Part shown: piece by piece, positions 35,733 through 45,232 of the stretch
Numbering within the stretch: the stretch's first letter is position 1
Layout: every line of letters starts with the position of its first letter
Made by a program: the position numbers and the translations under genes
The notes under the pieces: generated by a model
Told to the model about the DNA's origin: nothing
Seen by the model: the letters and a program-made list of their open reading frames with translations, nothing else
Databases searched by the model: none
Assembly: GCA_963663265.2 (NCBI GenBank)
Contig: CAXXXM010000002.1
Span: 2,170,001-2,234,000 of the forward strand
Direction: 5' to 3'
Length of the DNA: 64,000 bases
Source: JAEXOD01 sp963663265
GTDB lineage: Bacteria > Bacteroidota > Ignavibacteria > Ignavibacteriales > Melioribacteraceae

Positions 35733-36776
35733 ATGATTAGCAAATTTTTATCACAGACTTATTATAAAAATACAGTACTTGAATATCTGACCGTATTAGT
35801 AATATTAGTAGTAGGGTTTACTGTTATTAAACTTATTAAACATTATGCTAAAAAATACTTTATGAGGTTGGATGCAAATGAAGATAAAAACATAAAATTT
35901 AAATTGGATAATGTGAATAAATATATTGTTCCATTCTTATATTTAGGTTTAATTTACTTGTCTGTTGAAAGCCTAACAATACCCAAAAGTATAGATAAAA
36001 TTTTACAAACAGTTTTAATAATAATAACTACATGGTTTTTAATACGTTTTGCAAGTCAGGCATTAAAATACTTTTTAACCGGTTATATTGAAAATACCGA
36101 TAAAGAAAGCGACAAAAAAAAGATAAAGGCACTAACATCTTTATTTAACGTTATTGTATATGTGCTTGGTTTTTTATTTTTGCTTGATAACCTGGGAATT
36201 AATATTACTGCAATTGCAACCGGTTTGGGAATAGGAGGTATTGCGGTTGCATTGGCAGCACAAGCATTGTTGGGGGATTTATTTAGTTATTTTGTAATAT
36301 TTTTTGACCGACCTTTTGAAATTGGAGATTTTATTACCTTAGATACTCAATCAGGTACTATTGAACAAATTGGAATTAAATCAACAAAAATAAGAAGTTT
36401 AACCGGAGAGTTGATTGTTGTAAGTAACTCAAGTTTAACTAATGCAAGAATACATAACTATAAGCCCTTAAAAAGACGAAGGGTTGTTTTTTCGCTTGGG
36501 GTTACATATGATACGAAAATTGAAAAGTTGAGAGCTATTCCGGGAATTATTTCAACAATAATATCAAGGCACGAAAAAATAGAACTTGATAGATGTACTT
36601 TTGCCACATATGGAGATTTTAGCTTAAATTATGAAATTGTGGTGTTTTTTGATTCACCGGATTACAAAGAATATATGCAGATACTACATGAAGTAAATTT
36701 AGAAATATTTGAAGAATTTGGAAAACAAAATATAGAGTTTGCTTTCCCAACACAAACAATACATGTAGAGAAATAA
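35733..36776 (+). CDS. mscS: Mechanosensitive ion channel, MscS family
   Basis: 347 residues, GGAG site upstream. N-terminal spans, then the pore helix and beta-domain typical of MscS: GLGIGGIAVALAAQALLGDL, FVIFFDRPFEIGDFI, STKIRSLTGELIVVSNSSL. Releases solutes under hypo-osmotic shock. Paired with corA upstream; no terminator was found before the repeat region that follows. Confidence 0.93.
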   Translation: MISKFLSQTYYKNTVLEYLTVLVILVVGFTVIKLIKHYAKKYFMRLDANEDKNIKFKLDNVNKYIVPFLYLGLIYLSVESLTIPKSIDKILQTVLIIITTWFLIRFASQALKYFLTGYIENTDKESDKKKIKALTSLFNVIVYVLGFLFLLDNLGINITAIATGLGIGGIAVALAAQALLGDLFSYFVIFFDRPFEIGDFITLDTQSGTIEQIGIKSTKIRSLTGELIVVSNSSLTNARIHNYKPLKRRRVVFSLGVTYDTKIEKLRAIPGIISTIISRHEKIELDRCTFATYGDFSLNYEIVVFFDSPDYKEYMQILHEVNLEIFEEFGKQNIEFAFPTQTIHVEK

Positions 36777-36879
36777 AAAAGGCTTCTATTGGCTGTCTTT
36801 CTGTAGGTTTATTATGCTTTAAAAGAGTTATTACGAGCGGAAACGACTGGGGATATTTTATGATTGGGGAATGATATCT

Positions 36880-37255
36880 TGGCGGTCATGGATGTGGGTG
36901 TTGCAAAACTCGAAAATCCCTATCTCGGGCGTCATCGGTCGTACCGTGACGCAATAATCATTATTCAAGATACCTTTATTATTGCTTTTTTCATGCAAAA
37001 TTTATTCGGTCATGGTAAGACCATGACCGCCTTGAATAATATTCCTCATTTTAGAAACATTCACAGTTGTGGTTATCGCAAAACTCAGCAAACCCTAATT
37101 CGGGCGTCACAGTTGTAGGTGTTGCAAAGCTCGAAAATTCCGATCTTGGGTGTCATCGGTCGTACCGTGACGCAATAATCGTTATTCAAGATACCTTTAT
37201 TATTGCTTTTTTCATGCAAAATTTATTCGGTCATGGTAAGACCATGACCGCCTAA
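36880..37255. repeat. Left REP-like palindrome array beside the transposase gene
   Basis: Two kinds of imperfect or perfect palindrome alternate. Type B pairs GGTCATGGT with ACCATGACC around AAG (37008-37028, 37229-37249). Type A is GTCATCGGT...ACCGTGAC (36931-36950, 37152-37171). A 132-base A-to-B unit is duplicated nearly exactly at 36900-37031 and 37121-37252. Small open frames over it are by-products of the repeats. Confidence 0.85.
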
Positions 37256-37478
37256 GACATATTCCCCGATTTTGCAACATCTTCGATTTGACCATATCCG
37301 AATGGATTTTTTAAACGGTTTTAACCATTATAACACCCTTATTGTTAATAGTTTGAAACTTATGAAAACCATTGTAAAAACGTCAAAGCAAAGTAAGTTG
37401 TTTTAGATATACGACAAGGGATAATAAAACATGTTTTGTTTCTAAACTCTTCTTCCTTTGAATAATATTATTTCTCTT
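37256..37478. other. Non-coding gap between repeat array and transposase gene
   Basis: About 220 AT-rich bases with no gene, no further palindrome copies and no recognisable site. Confidence 0.4.
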
Positions 37479-38042
37479 TTAAGTCAGATTGAAACTTGCG
37501 AATTTAGTATCTACATAGAGGATTGAATTATCATTGTTTTGATAATTTCGATAACTTGAATATAAATATTCATCTGGACTTAATACGATATTTGCTTTAA
37601 CTGGGTTATTGTGAATGTAATTTAGTTTTACCCAAAACATTTCTTTTGAACGAATAACCTCATCATCAAAACGAGTAACCCATAGTTTCCTGATTTGATC
37701 AGGATATTGTTTCGCAGCATTAGAAAATATTTCAATATAATTATTATATCTTCCTTTTTCGATCTTGTCAAATATTTGCCACGCAGAAAATTTCTTTATA
37801 TCCCTCATAATGTTGGAAACACTACTTTTGTTAATAGCAGTTGAAATTATCCAATGAAAATGAGTTGGCATTATTACATAACCTAATACTATAAATTCAT
37901 ATTTCCTTTGATAAAATTTTATATTTGAAATTAAAATATCACAAAAGCATTTTTTGTTAAAAATTGGAGTATGTTCGACGACAGTTGTTGTAATAAAAAA
38001 AACTGTCTCGTCTGATAGTAATGATCTTCCCCTTGTTCCCAT
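37479..38042 (-). CDS. REP-associated tyrosine transposase (RAYT, IS200-like Y1)
   Basis: 187 residues. The Y1 transposase HUH motif is seen as PTHFHW (His61 and His63), and the C-terminal YIHNNPVKANIVLSPDEYLYSSYRNY stretch (read in two parts) is typical of RAYT proteins. Such enzymes cleave and move REP hairpins as single strands and are single-copy domesticated transposases. REP-like palindromes lie on both sides. A catalytic Tyr could not be assigned with confidence in the MRDIKKFSAWQI region, so activity is uncertain. Confidence 0.85.
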   Translation of the reverse strand: MGTRGRSLLSDETVFFITTTVVEHTPIFNKKCFCDILISNIKFYQRKYEFIVLGYVIMPTHFHWIISTAINKSSVSNIMRDIKKFSAWQIFDKIEKGRYNNYIEIFSNAAKQYPDQIRKLWVTRFDDEVIRSKEMFWVKLNYIHNNPVKANIVLSPDEYLYSSYRNYQNNDNSILYVDTKFASFNLT

Positions 38043-38099
38043 AAAAATTTTCCATTACTTTACGTTTTAGGACGTGATAATATATTCATATAATTTTTA

Positions 38100-38660
38100 A
38101 ACGGTCATGGTAAGACCGTGTATGTTGCAAAACTCAGCAAAACCAATCTCGGACGTCATCGGTCGTACCGTGACGCAAATTTTTTTATCAAAAATACTGG
38201 TCTTTTTACAGTAAATTCATTCGGTCATGGTGAGACCATGACCGCCCAGAAATTATTCCTTAATTATGAAACACCCACAGTAGTAGGTGTTTCATAACTC
38301 GAAAATCAAGTTCATGGGTGTCACGGTCTCACCGTGACACTACTGGTTTTATCAAAAAATAGCTTAATTATAGCTGTATTAATAAAAATATATTCGGTCA
38401 TGGTAAAACCATTACCGCCAAGAACAACATCCCTCAATTATGAAACACCCACGACCGAAAATGTTGCAAAACTCTTAAATATCCGAACTCGGGTGTCACG
38501 GTCTGAACCGTGACACAAACTTTTATCAAAAACGCAGATGTTTTTACAGTTTATTTATTCGGTCATGGTAAGACCATGACCGCCCAGAAATAATTCCTCA
38601 ATTATGAAACACCCACGACCATGACCGCCCAGGAATTATTCCTTGTTTTAGTAACAATTT
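38100..38660. repeat. Right REP-like palindrome array beside the transposase gene
   Basis: Type B palindromes at 38103-38120 (degenerate), 38223-38243, 38396-38416 and 38561-38581, with a half copy near 38620. Type A at 38155-38174, 38320-38338 (perfect GTCACGGT / ACCGTGAC) and 38495-38514. Between them runs a diverging spacer with conserved bits such as 'gttgcaaaactc' and 'attcctcaattatgaaacac'. The gene-free stretch from 38043 to 38680 is entirely this array. Confidence 0.82.
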
Positions 38661-38680
38661 CAACTGTAACACTTATTATG

Positions 38681-40177
38681 TTACCGTAATTTTTGAGCAA
38701 GATAATTAAGAAGTTCGGAAGTGTGAACTCTCACTTGCTGCATTGTATCGCGTTCACGAACGGTAACAGTTTGGTCATCCAAAGTTTGGGTATCAACTGT
38801 AATACAGAAAGGGGTACCAACTTCATCTTGTCTTCTATATCTTCTTCCAACAGCACCTTTATCGTCAAAAAATACACGCATAAAAGGTCTCAAGTCAGCC
38901 TCAATTTTCCGTGCTATTTCTGGCATTCCATCTTTATTAACTAATGGGAAAATGGCTGCTTTGATAGGAGCTAATTTTGGATGGAATTTAAGAACAATTC
39001 TTTGTTCGCCATTAACTTCTTCTTCGTTATAAGCATCAACTAAAAAAGCCATAAATGAACGACTTGCACCGGCAGAAGTCTCGATAATAAATGGGAAATA
39101 TTTTTCTTTTTTTTCTTCATCAAAATATTTCATTGATTTGCCGGAATACTGGTCATGTCTGCTAACATCAAAGTCAGTACGGTTATGAATACCTTCAATT
39201 TCGCCCCAGCCAAATGGGAAAAGATATTCTATATCAGTAGCTTCTTTTGCGTAGTGGGCTAATTTCTCTTTTGGGTGGTCATGGTATCTTAATTTTTCAG
39301 GTGTCATACCAAGTGATTTATACCATTCTAATCGAATACCTTTCCAATAATCATAATGTTGTTTATCATCTTCAGGTTTAACAAAATACTGCATTTCCAT
39401 CTGTTCAAATTCACGGGTTCGGAAAAGGAAGTTTTTTGTGTTGATTTCATTTCTAAATGCTTTTCCAATTTGAGCTATTCCAAAAGGAAGTTTTTGTCGG
39501 CTTGCACCTTGAACATTTAAAAAGTTAACAAAAATACCTTGAGCAGTTTCAGGGCGTAAATAAATAACGTTCCCTTCTTGTTCAACCGGTCCCAAAAAAG
39601 TCTTAAACATTAAATTAAAACTACGTGGTTCTGTAAAGTTACCTTTGTTTCCACATTGAGGACAATTAATAATTGAAAGCATTTTAACAGCTAATTCTTT
39701 ATTTTCTAAAATTGTTTCAAATGCTTCTGATTTTGATTGAACAATAGATAAAATACTACTTAATACACTTTCTAATTGGTCGCCGGCTAATTCTGCTTTT
39801 AACTCATCAACGGCTTTATCTTTTTTCTTATCGGCTAATTGATCAGCTAAAGTATCTAATCTAAAGCGTGCTTTACAGCTTTTACAATCAATCATAGGGT
39901 CAGTAAAGTTTTCCACATGACCGGAAGCCTCCCATACTTTTGGGTGCATTAAAATAGAAGCATCTAAGCCTTCCACATCTTCGCGATATGTCATGGCTTT
40001 CCACCATTCTTCTTTAATATTTCTAAGTAATTCAACACCTAAAGGACCATAGTCCCAGCAGCCATTTAAGCCGCCATATATTTCGCTTGATTGAAATACG
40101 AAACCTTTCCGTTTTGCCAATGATACTACTTTATCAACAACGGAATTTTGATTATTCTGTGCGATAGCTGACCTCAC
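38681..40177 (-). CDS. glyS: Glycyl-tRNA synthetase, dimeric class II
   Basis: 498 residues, GTG start. The alpha-2 type (eukaryote-like) enzyme: it begins with KRKGFVFQSSEIYGGLNGCWDYGPLG, then motif 2 FLFRTREFEQMEMQYF and motif 3 GASRSFMAFLVDAY in the C-terminal half, followed by an anticodon-binding domain. A CxxC pair (CKSC and CPQC) in the insertion could bind zinc. It charges tRNA-Gly. It starts near 40177 with no strong ribosome site. Confidence 0.95.
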   Translation of the reverse strand: MRSAIAQNNQNSVVDKVVSLAKRKGFVFQSSEIYGGLNGCWDYGPLGVELLRNIKEEWWKAMTYREDVEGLDASILMHPKVWEASGHVENFTDPMIDCKSCKARFRLDTLADQLADKKKDKAVDELKAELAGDQLESVLSSILSIVQSKSEAFETILENKELAVKMLSIINCPQCGNKGNFTEPRSFNLMFKTFLGPVEQEGNVIYLRPETAQGIFVNFLNVQGASRQKLPFGIAQIGKAFRNEINTKNFLFRTREFEQMEMQYFVKPEDDKQHYDYWKGIRLEWYKSLGMTPEKLRYHDHPKEKLAHYAKEATDIEYLFPFGWGEIEGIHNRTDFDVSRHDQYSGKSMKYFDEEKKEKYFPFIIETSAGASRSFMAFLVDAYNEEEVNGEQRIVLKFHPKLAPIKAAIFPLVNKDGMPEIARKIEADLRPFMRVFFDDKGAVGRRYRRQDEVGTPFCITVDTQTLDDQTVTVRERDTMQQVRVHTSELLNYLAQKLR

Positions 40178-40309
40178 TATAATTATTCAATTAAAGCTAC
40201 AAATATAATAAAATTTAAAAGATGGATGAATACTATAATAAATCCTTTTAAATAATTTTATATGATATGTGTAAAAATGAATTAATTAAAAAAGTGTAAG
40301 TTAAAAGAA

Positions 40310-41542
40310 TTAAAGTTCAAGAGGTAATCTTACAATAACTTTAGTTCCAATGTTTTTTGTTGATTCAATTAGCAATTCAGCATTATTTAGTTTACATAAA
40401 CCTTTACTTACAGAAAGCCCCAACCCATTCCCTTCAAATTTTCTTGAATAACCTTCATATTCTTGAGTAAATGGAGTAAATAGGTTTGTTTTATACTCTT
40501 CGGAAATGCCAATTCCGCTATCTTCAATAGTCACAGTTATTGTGCTTTCAGAGTCGTTAAAAATACTAATCTTTATTTTCCCATTTTTAGTGAATTTAAT
40601 TGCATTATCAAGAATATTATCAAACACTTGAAACATAGAATCTTTATCAATTAAAGCATTTTGGATAAAAGCATTGTTATCAACACTAAAAACCAAACTT
40701 TTATTTTCTGCCTCAAGCCTATATTGTTCCAGTAGTGGAGCAAGAATATCGTTATAGAGTAAAATGTTGGATTTTTCGATTTTGAAGGTTTGTTGTTGTA
40801 ATTCAGACATGGTCAAAATCATTTCAACTGTACGTATTAATCTTTTTGAAGCAGAGTTAATTGCTGAGTAAAGTTCGTTTTCTTCTTCTTCTTCAGATTT
40901 ATCCATTTGAATTAGATTTAAGTAATTTATAATCACATTAATTGGGGTTCTAATTTCATGGGACATTTGGGCTAAAAATTCCGATTTTATTTTTCGGTAA
41001 CTTTCTACATCGTTTTTTGTACTTATCAATTCGTTAGTTCTTAGCTGAACTTGTTCAACTAAATTTTTATTAAAACTATCTAACAATCTGTTTTTGATTT
41101 CAAGTTGTCTTTTAACAGTTACAAGGTCGATATGGGTTCTAATTCTAACAAGAATTTCTTTTGGTTGAAATGGTTTTGAAATATAATCAACTCCACCAAG
41201 TTCAAATCCTTTAACTATATCTTCAGTTTCTGATTTGGCGGTTAAAAAAATTATAGGAATACCTGAAGTAGATGCTGACGATTTTAATTTTTCGCAAACT
41301 TCAAAACCCGACATGCCGGGCATCATTACATCTAAAAGAATTAGGTCGGGAGGTGAAGATCTTTGTACATAACTAAGGGCATTAATACCATTTTGAGCAA
41401 CGCTAACTTCGTAACCTGCTTCAATTAAAATTTTTGCTGCATATTGAAGGTTTTTAGGATTATCATCAATAATTAAAATTTTTGATTTATGATTTTCAAT
41501 CGATTTTAACTCTAATTCAATTCTTTCATTATAAGATAACAT
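40310..41542 (-). CDS. Receiver-histidine kinase (REC-HisKA-HATPase)
   Basis: 410 residues. An N-terminal receiver (about 20-140, Asp71 in LILLDVMMPG) is joined to HisKA with His195 (AQMSHEIRTP) and HATPase about 290-408 (DSGIGIS, GNGLGLSVSKG). A receiver placed before the kinase suggests that it takes its phosphate from another kinase and passes it on by its own HisKA/output. It starts one base after the end of the broken hybrid kinase and was probably co-transcribed with it. Confidence 0.9.
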   Translation of the reverse strand: MLSYNERIELELKSIENHKSKILIIDDNPKNLQYAAKILIEAGYEVSVAQNGINALSYVQRSSPPDLILLDVMMPGMSGFEVCEKLKSSASTSGIPIIFLTAKSETEDIVKGFELGGVDYISKPFQPKEILVRIRTHIDLVTVKRQLEIKNRLLDSFNKNLVEQVQLRTNELISTKNDVESYRKIKSEFLAQMSHEIRTPINVIINYLNLIQMDKSEEEEENELYSAINSASKRLIRTVEMILTMSELQQQTFKIEKSNILLYNDILAPLLEQYRLEAENKSLVFSVDNNAFIQNALIDKDSMFQVFDNILDNAIKFTKNGKIKISIFNDSESTITVTIEDSGIGISEEYKTNLFTPFTQEYEGYSRKFEGNGLGLSVSKGLCKLNNAELLIESTKNIGTKVIVRLPLEL

Positions 41543-41543
41543 T

Positions 41544-41897
41544 TTATTTGTTCCCCTTAATGTTTGGTTTTGATTTGTTATAAAGATATAGAATATTTTT
41601 AAGCGTTGAGGTTATCTGTTCAAAATCGTAAATATCGCAAGATGATTTTAATGTTTCAATGTGCTTGTTAAAAAGTGTTAAGTTGTGTGAACTTGTTATA
41701 TTTTCCAAATTATTGATAAATTTATTTAACACGGTTAAATCAACAATTTCGATTAAATCTTCTAAGTTTTTTAATAAAAAAGTTTCAAATGAAATTAAAA
41801 AATTTTCTTCCAATATTTCATTGTCAAAATTTGGCGAGGCAGCACTTATTGGTGTCTTTTCAAACAGTTCAATTTTATGCGATAGGAAAGACATCAA
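41544..41897 (-). pseudogene. Fragment: C-terminal tail of the broken hybrid kinase
   Basis: 117 codons in frame after the sixth shift. Helical tail after the receiver (FLSHKIELFEKT...), resembling the C-terminal segment of hybrid kinases of this group. No Hpt histidine is obvious. Confidence 0.7.
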
Positions 41898-42007
41898 TAA
41901 CTCTAAAAGAGATTTTTTTAGTTATCGGTTTTCGTAATAAACCATCAAAGGTATTATCATCCATTATTTCTTCTTCTTTTTTAGAAGAAGCAGTAAAAGC
42001 AATAATT

Positions 42008-42379
42008 TTAGTGTTTTTGTGTAGAGGTTATAGATTTTATTAATTTAGCAGTTTTAATTCCATCCATATCTTGCATTCTGATATCCATCAAAATTAAATC
42101 AACTAAATTGCTTTCGCAGAACTTTACAGCTTGATTTCCATTAGACATACAGTAAATGGTTGCTTGAGTATCGTTAAGGTAAGACTTAACAATCTCTTGA
42201 TTATTTTCTAAATCATCAACAATAAGGATAGAACTTTTTGGGAAAATAACTTTTTGGGCTTCCCATTCAAAAGCGGGAGTTTTTATAACTTTTGATTCAG
42301 TAAGCGGGATATTCGGTAATTTAATGGTAAAAATAGACCCTGAACCAATATTGCTTTTAACCGAAATATCTCCTCCCAT
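42008..42379 (-). pseudogene. Fragment: end of HATPase and most of the receiver
   Basis: 123 codons. Starts at MGGDISVKSNIGSGS (end of HATPase) and contains ILIVDDLENN and the phospho-acceptor block LILMDIRMQDMDG. Its apparent stop is a frameshift, since the other frame continues with TKIIAFTASS and LLRKPI. Confidence 0.75.
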
Positions 42380-43154
42380 AAGGCTGATAAGGTCTTTTTG
42401 TTATTGCCAGACCTAAGCCGGTTCCACCATATTTTTTTGTTTCGCCATTTGTGATTTGTCTAAAAGATTCAAAAATAACTCCTAAAAAATCTTGGCTGAT
42501 ACCAATCCCTGTATCTTCAACGGTAATAATTAAATCACAGGATGTTTGATTATTAGAATATGAATCTATTTTAACTGCAAGTTTAATACTCCCGAAATCA
42601 GTAAATTTAACCGCATTACCAACAAGATTAAAAAGGACTTGTCTTAATCTGATTTCATCAAGTAAAAAGTTTAAATTTTTATTAATATTATTATCAATAA
42701 TAAATGTAAGTTTTTTCTCTTTGATTTTATAATCAAATATCTGACGAATTTCTTCAAACAATACGTTTAGATTAACCGATTCAGCAAAAATTTCAAGTTT
42801 ACCGGCTTCAATTTTAGACAAATCTAAAATATCATTAATAAGAGCAAGAAGAGTTTTTCCACTTGTTAAAATATTAGTTAAATAATTTTTATCGCGTGTA
42901 TTAGTAGTAGAGTTAAGTAATATTTCACTAAATCCAAGAATAGCATTCATGGGGCTTCTTATTTCATGGCTCATGTTGGCAATAAATTCAGATTTAGCAG
43001 CGTTCGCTTTTTCTGATAATTCTTTTGCCTTCAAAATTTCAATTTCAAATTTACTTCTATACAAAGCACCTGCAATAATTTCACTTGCTAACCGTAATAG
43101 AGAAATAGATTCAAATTTCCCATATTCTACGAGATCGTACGGAATCGAAACCAA
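42357..43154 (-). pseudogene. Fragment: HisKA and HATPase of the broken hybrid kinase
   Basis: 265 codons with NMSHEIRSPMNAILGF and DTGIGIS, GGTGLGLAITK. The last residues (RPYQPYGRR) are out of frame; the correct frame gives RLISLMGGDIS. Confidence 0.78.
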
Positions 43155-44094
43155 TAAACCCGATTAAAGTTTCGCCGTAATATATGGGGATAGTTAAAAG
43201 CGAAATAATATTTTGAGGTTCAAGTATATCGCGTTCGTTTTTTCTATCATCGCCTAATTCATTAACATCTTGGATATAAATATAGTCGTTGGCTTTGAAC
43301 TTCTCTATCCAATTAGAAAACATATCGCAAGGGATGTTTTGTAGGTTGTCTATTTCCTTAGTAATCCCTTCTGAACACCATTCAAAAGTATTATTCATAA
43401 TAGAGATATTATCCCCAAATTCAAATAAATAAACCCTATCAACCTTTGCAAATTGACCAAGCATTTCTAACGAACTATTTATTGCGTTGTTTATATTTTG
43501 ATAATCTGCTTGAATTAATAATGAGGATATTTCGTTGATAAGCAGATGGAGACTGTTTAGTCCGTTAATTCGGTATTCCATTTGTTTACGATTGGAAATA
43601 TCATTTAAAGTACCGGCAAATCCTTTTATTGAATTATCTTTTTCTTTAATGGCACTAATAAAAACATCAATCCAATGAATTTGTTTGTTCTTGTCAATTA
43701 ATCTAAACTCAAAATTGCTGGATTCTTTATGTCCATTTATTAGGGGCTCTAATAAAGATGTTAAAAGCAAAGAATCTTCCGGGTGTGAAAATTGGATAAT
43801 GTTTTTGCCAAGAGAATCTTCAATGGCATAATGAGTTATGTTTTCCCAAGCGGAGTTCAAAAAAATAACAGTACCCTTACTATCTGATTGAAAAACAACC
43901 TCTTTTAAACTATTTACAACAGTACGGTATTTTAATTCACTTTCTGCTAAACGTTGTTCAATAATCCTGTTATCAGTAATATCCTTGCTAACCCCAATAA
44001 TACCAACAGTTTTGTCTGCCTTGTTAAAAACGGGGGATTTTGTTGTTGATAGTATTTTTATTGTCCCATCTTCTTGGATAAATTGGTCTTCCAT
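43111..44094 (-). pseudogene. Fragment: PAS and GAF domains of the broken hybrid kinase
   Basis: 327 codons holding the end of one PAS (VGIIGVSKDITDNR), a full PAS-PAC unit (IKGFAGTLNDISNRKQ) and a GAF domain ending YYGETLIGFIGFDSV. The stop after IWEI is a frameshift. Confidence 0.75.
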
Positions 44095-44239
44095 AATTAT
44101 ACTTTTTTTTGAACTGATAACCTCTTTATCCTGCTCAATATACTTAGCCGCTTGTTCATAAGTGAATAAATCAAAGTCATTACATCCAATTACAGAAGAG
44201 GATGGCTTTTTTATGAAAGTTTCAAACTCTTTGTTGCAT

Positions 44240-44773
44240 TTAAGATATGTACCGTTTAATGATTTGGCAAAAACTAAATCGGGGTAGATAATCTAATAAT
44301 GAAGCTAAAAATGCGGTTTGGTTTTCAGTAAAACTCTCATCTTCAACTTTTTTTGTTACATCAAAAGCAATACCATGTAAAAAATCTGGTTCGCCAACTT
44401 CTCCTTTTTGAAAATATATATGATTCTCAATCCATCGTATTTCTCCTTCTGAATTTAAAATTCTAAAAATACAATTGGAATTAATGTTTTTTGCTGCTTC
44501 TTTGATGGCGTTTTCGGCAATTTTTATATCATCATTTAAGATAGCTTCTTTCCACATATAAGGAGAAGCGTAAAACTCTTCACGTTTTCTATTGAAGACT
44601 CTTTCAAATGTTTCGTTAAGAAAACAAATTCTTGATTCAGGATAAGTCATCACCCAAAAAAAAACGTTTGTATTATTAATTGTTTGCAGGAAAGCATTGT
44701 TATAATTGACAATATTATTGTCTTTACACAAATTATCGGTATTAGCAGTTTTATCGACTATTTGTGCCAGCAA
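44240..44773 (-). pseudogene. Fragment: PAS domain of the broken hybrid kinase
   Basis: 177 codons, a PAS with PAC (GIAFDVTKKVED). The end is out of frame after LLDYLP; removing one G from GGGG gives DLVFAKSLNG. Upstream, codons to 45059 continue the N-terminal PAS after another shift. Confidence 0.75.
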
Positions 44774-45232
44774 AACATAATTGTTTGAGTTTTTTGATTG
44801 GATTTGGGTTAATGAACAGTTGTAGACACTTGTTGAACCTTGTAATTTAATTTGGCTGGTGAAAGTTGCAGTATGGCTGTTATTAAAATGAGAATTTAAT
44901 TCAGCAACTGTTTATATATAGAAAGTCTGATATACTGCAATCTAAAACTTGGTGAGGGAGTAATCTATACTTAATTAAAACACTATTGCTTATTGATGTT
45001 ATATTAAAGTTTTCATCTAAATTAAATAATAAGTCACTATTATTTGAATTAAAAATCATGAGTACTCCAATTAAGTCCATTATTTAAGTTTACGCAAAAA
45101 AAATGATATTATCAATAACCAATGTTTGGAATATGTAGAACAAGTACTTTTTTTCTTTCAGAAGGAGTTAAGAAAGATATTGACCTTTATGATATAAATT
45201 GTTAAACTAATACTAAAAATATGGGGTGCTTT

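Larger units (their letters stand above)
41544..45059 (-). pseudogene. Large multi-PAS hybrid histidine kinase with six frameshifts
   Basis: The minus-strand fragments join to one ~1,169-residue protein if one base is removed at each of six places: about 44904-44925, GGGG 44281-44284, 43113-43120, about 42391-42392, TTTTT 42014-42018 and TTTTTTT 41913-41919. Each join restores a conserved motif (e.g. PDLVFAKS, LGLAITKRLISLMGG, TQNTKIIAF). Order: N-terminal PAS (ATG at 45059 with a GGAG site), PAS, PAS, PAS, GAF, HisKA (NMSHEIRSPMN), HATPase, receiver (LILMDIRMQDMDG), helical C-terminal tail. The shifts are all the same sign, so sequencing error and genuine decay are both possible. Confidence 0.85.

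Noticed and set aside
36864..37255. Two overlapping plus-strand open frames with near-identical peptides (SYRDAIIIIQDTFIIAFFMQ)
   Set aside because: They are translations of the duplicated 132-base palindrome unit, have no ribosome sites, and cross the hairpins.
42014..44284. Programmed ribosomal frameshifting in the broken kinase
   Set aside because: Six shifts in one gene, with none of the usual slippery-heptamer plus pseudoknot pattern, is not plausible for programmed shifts.
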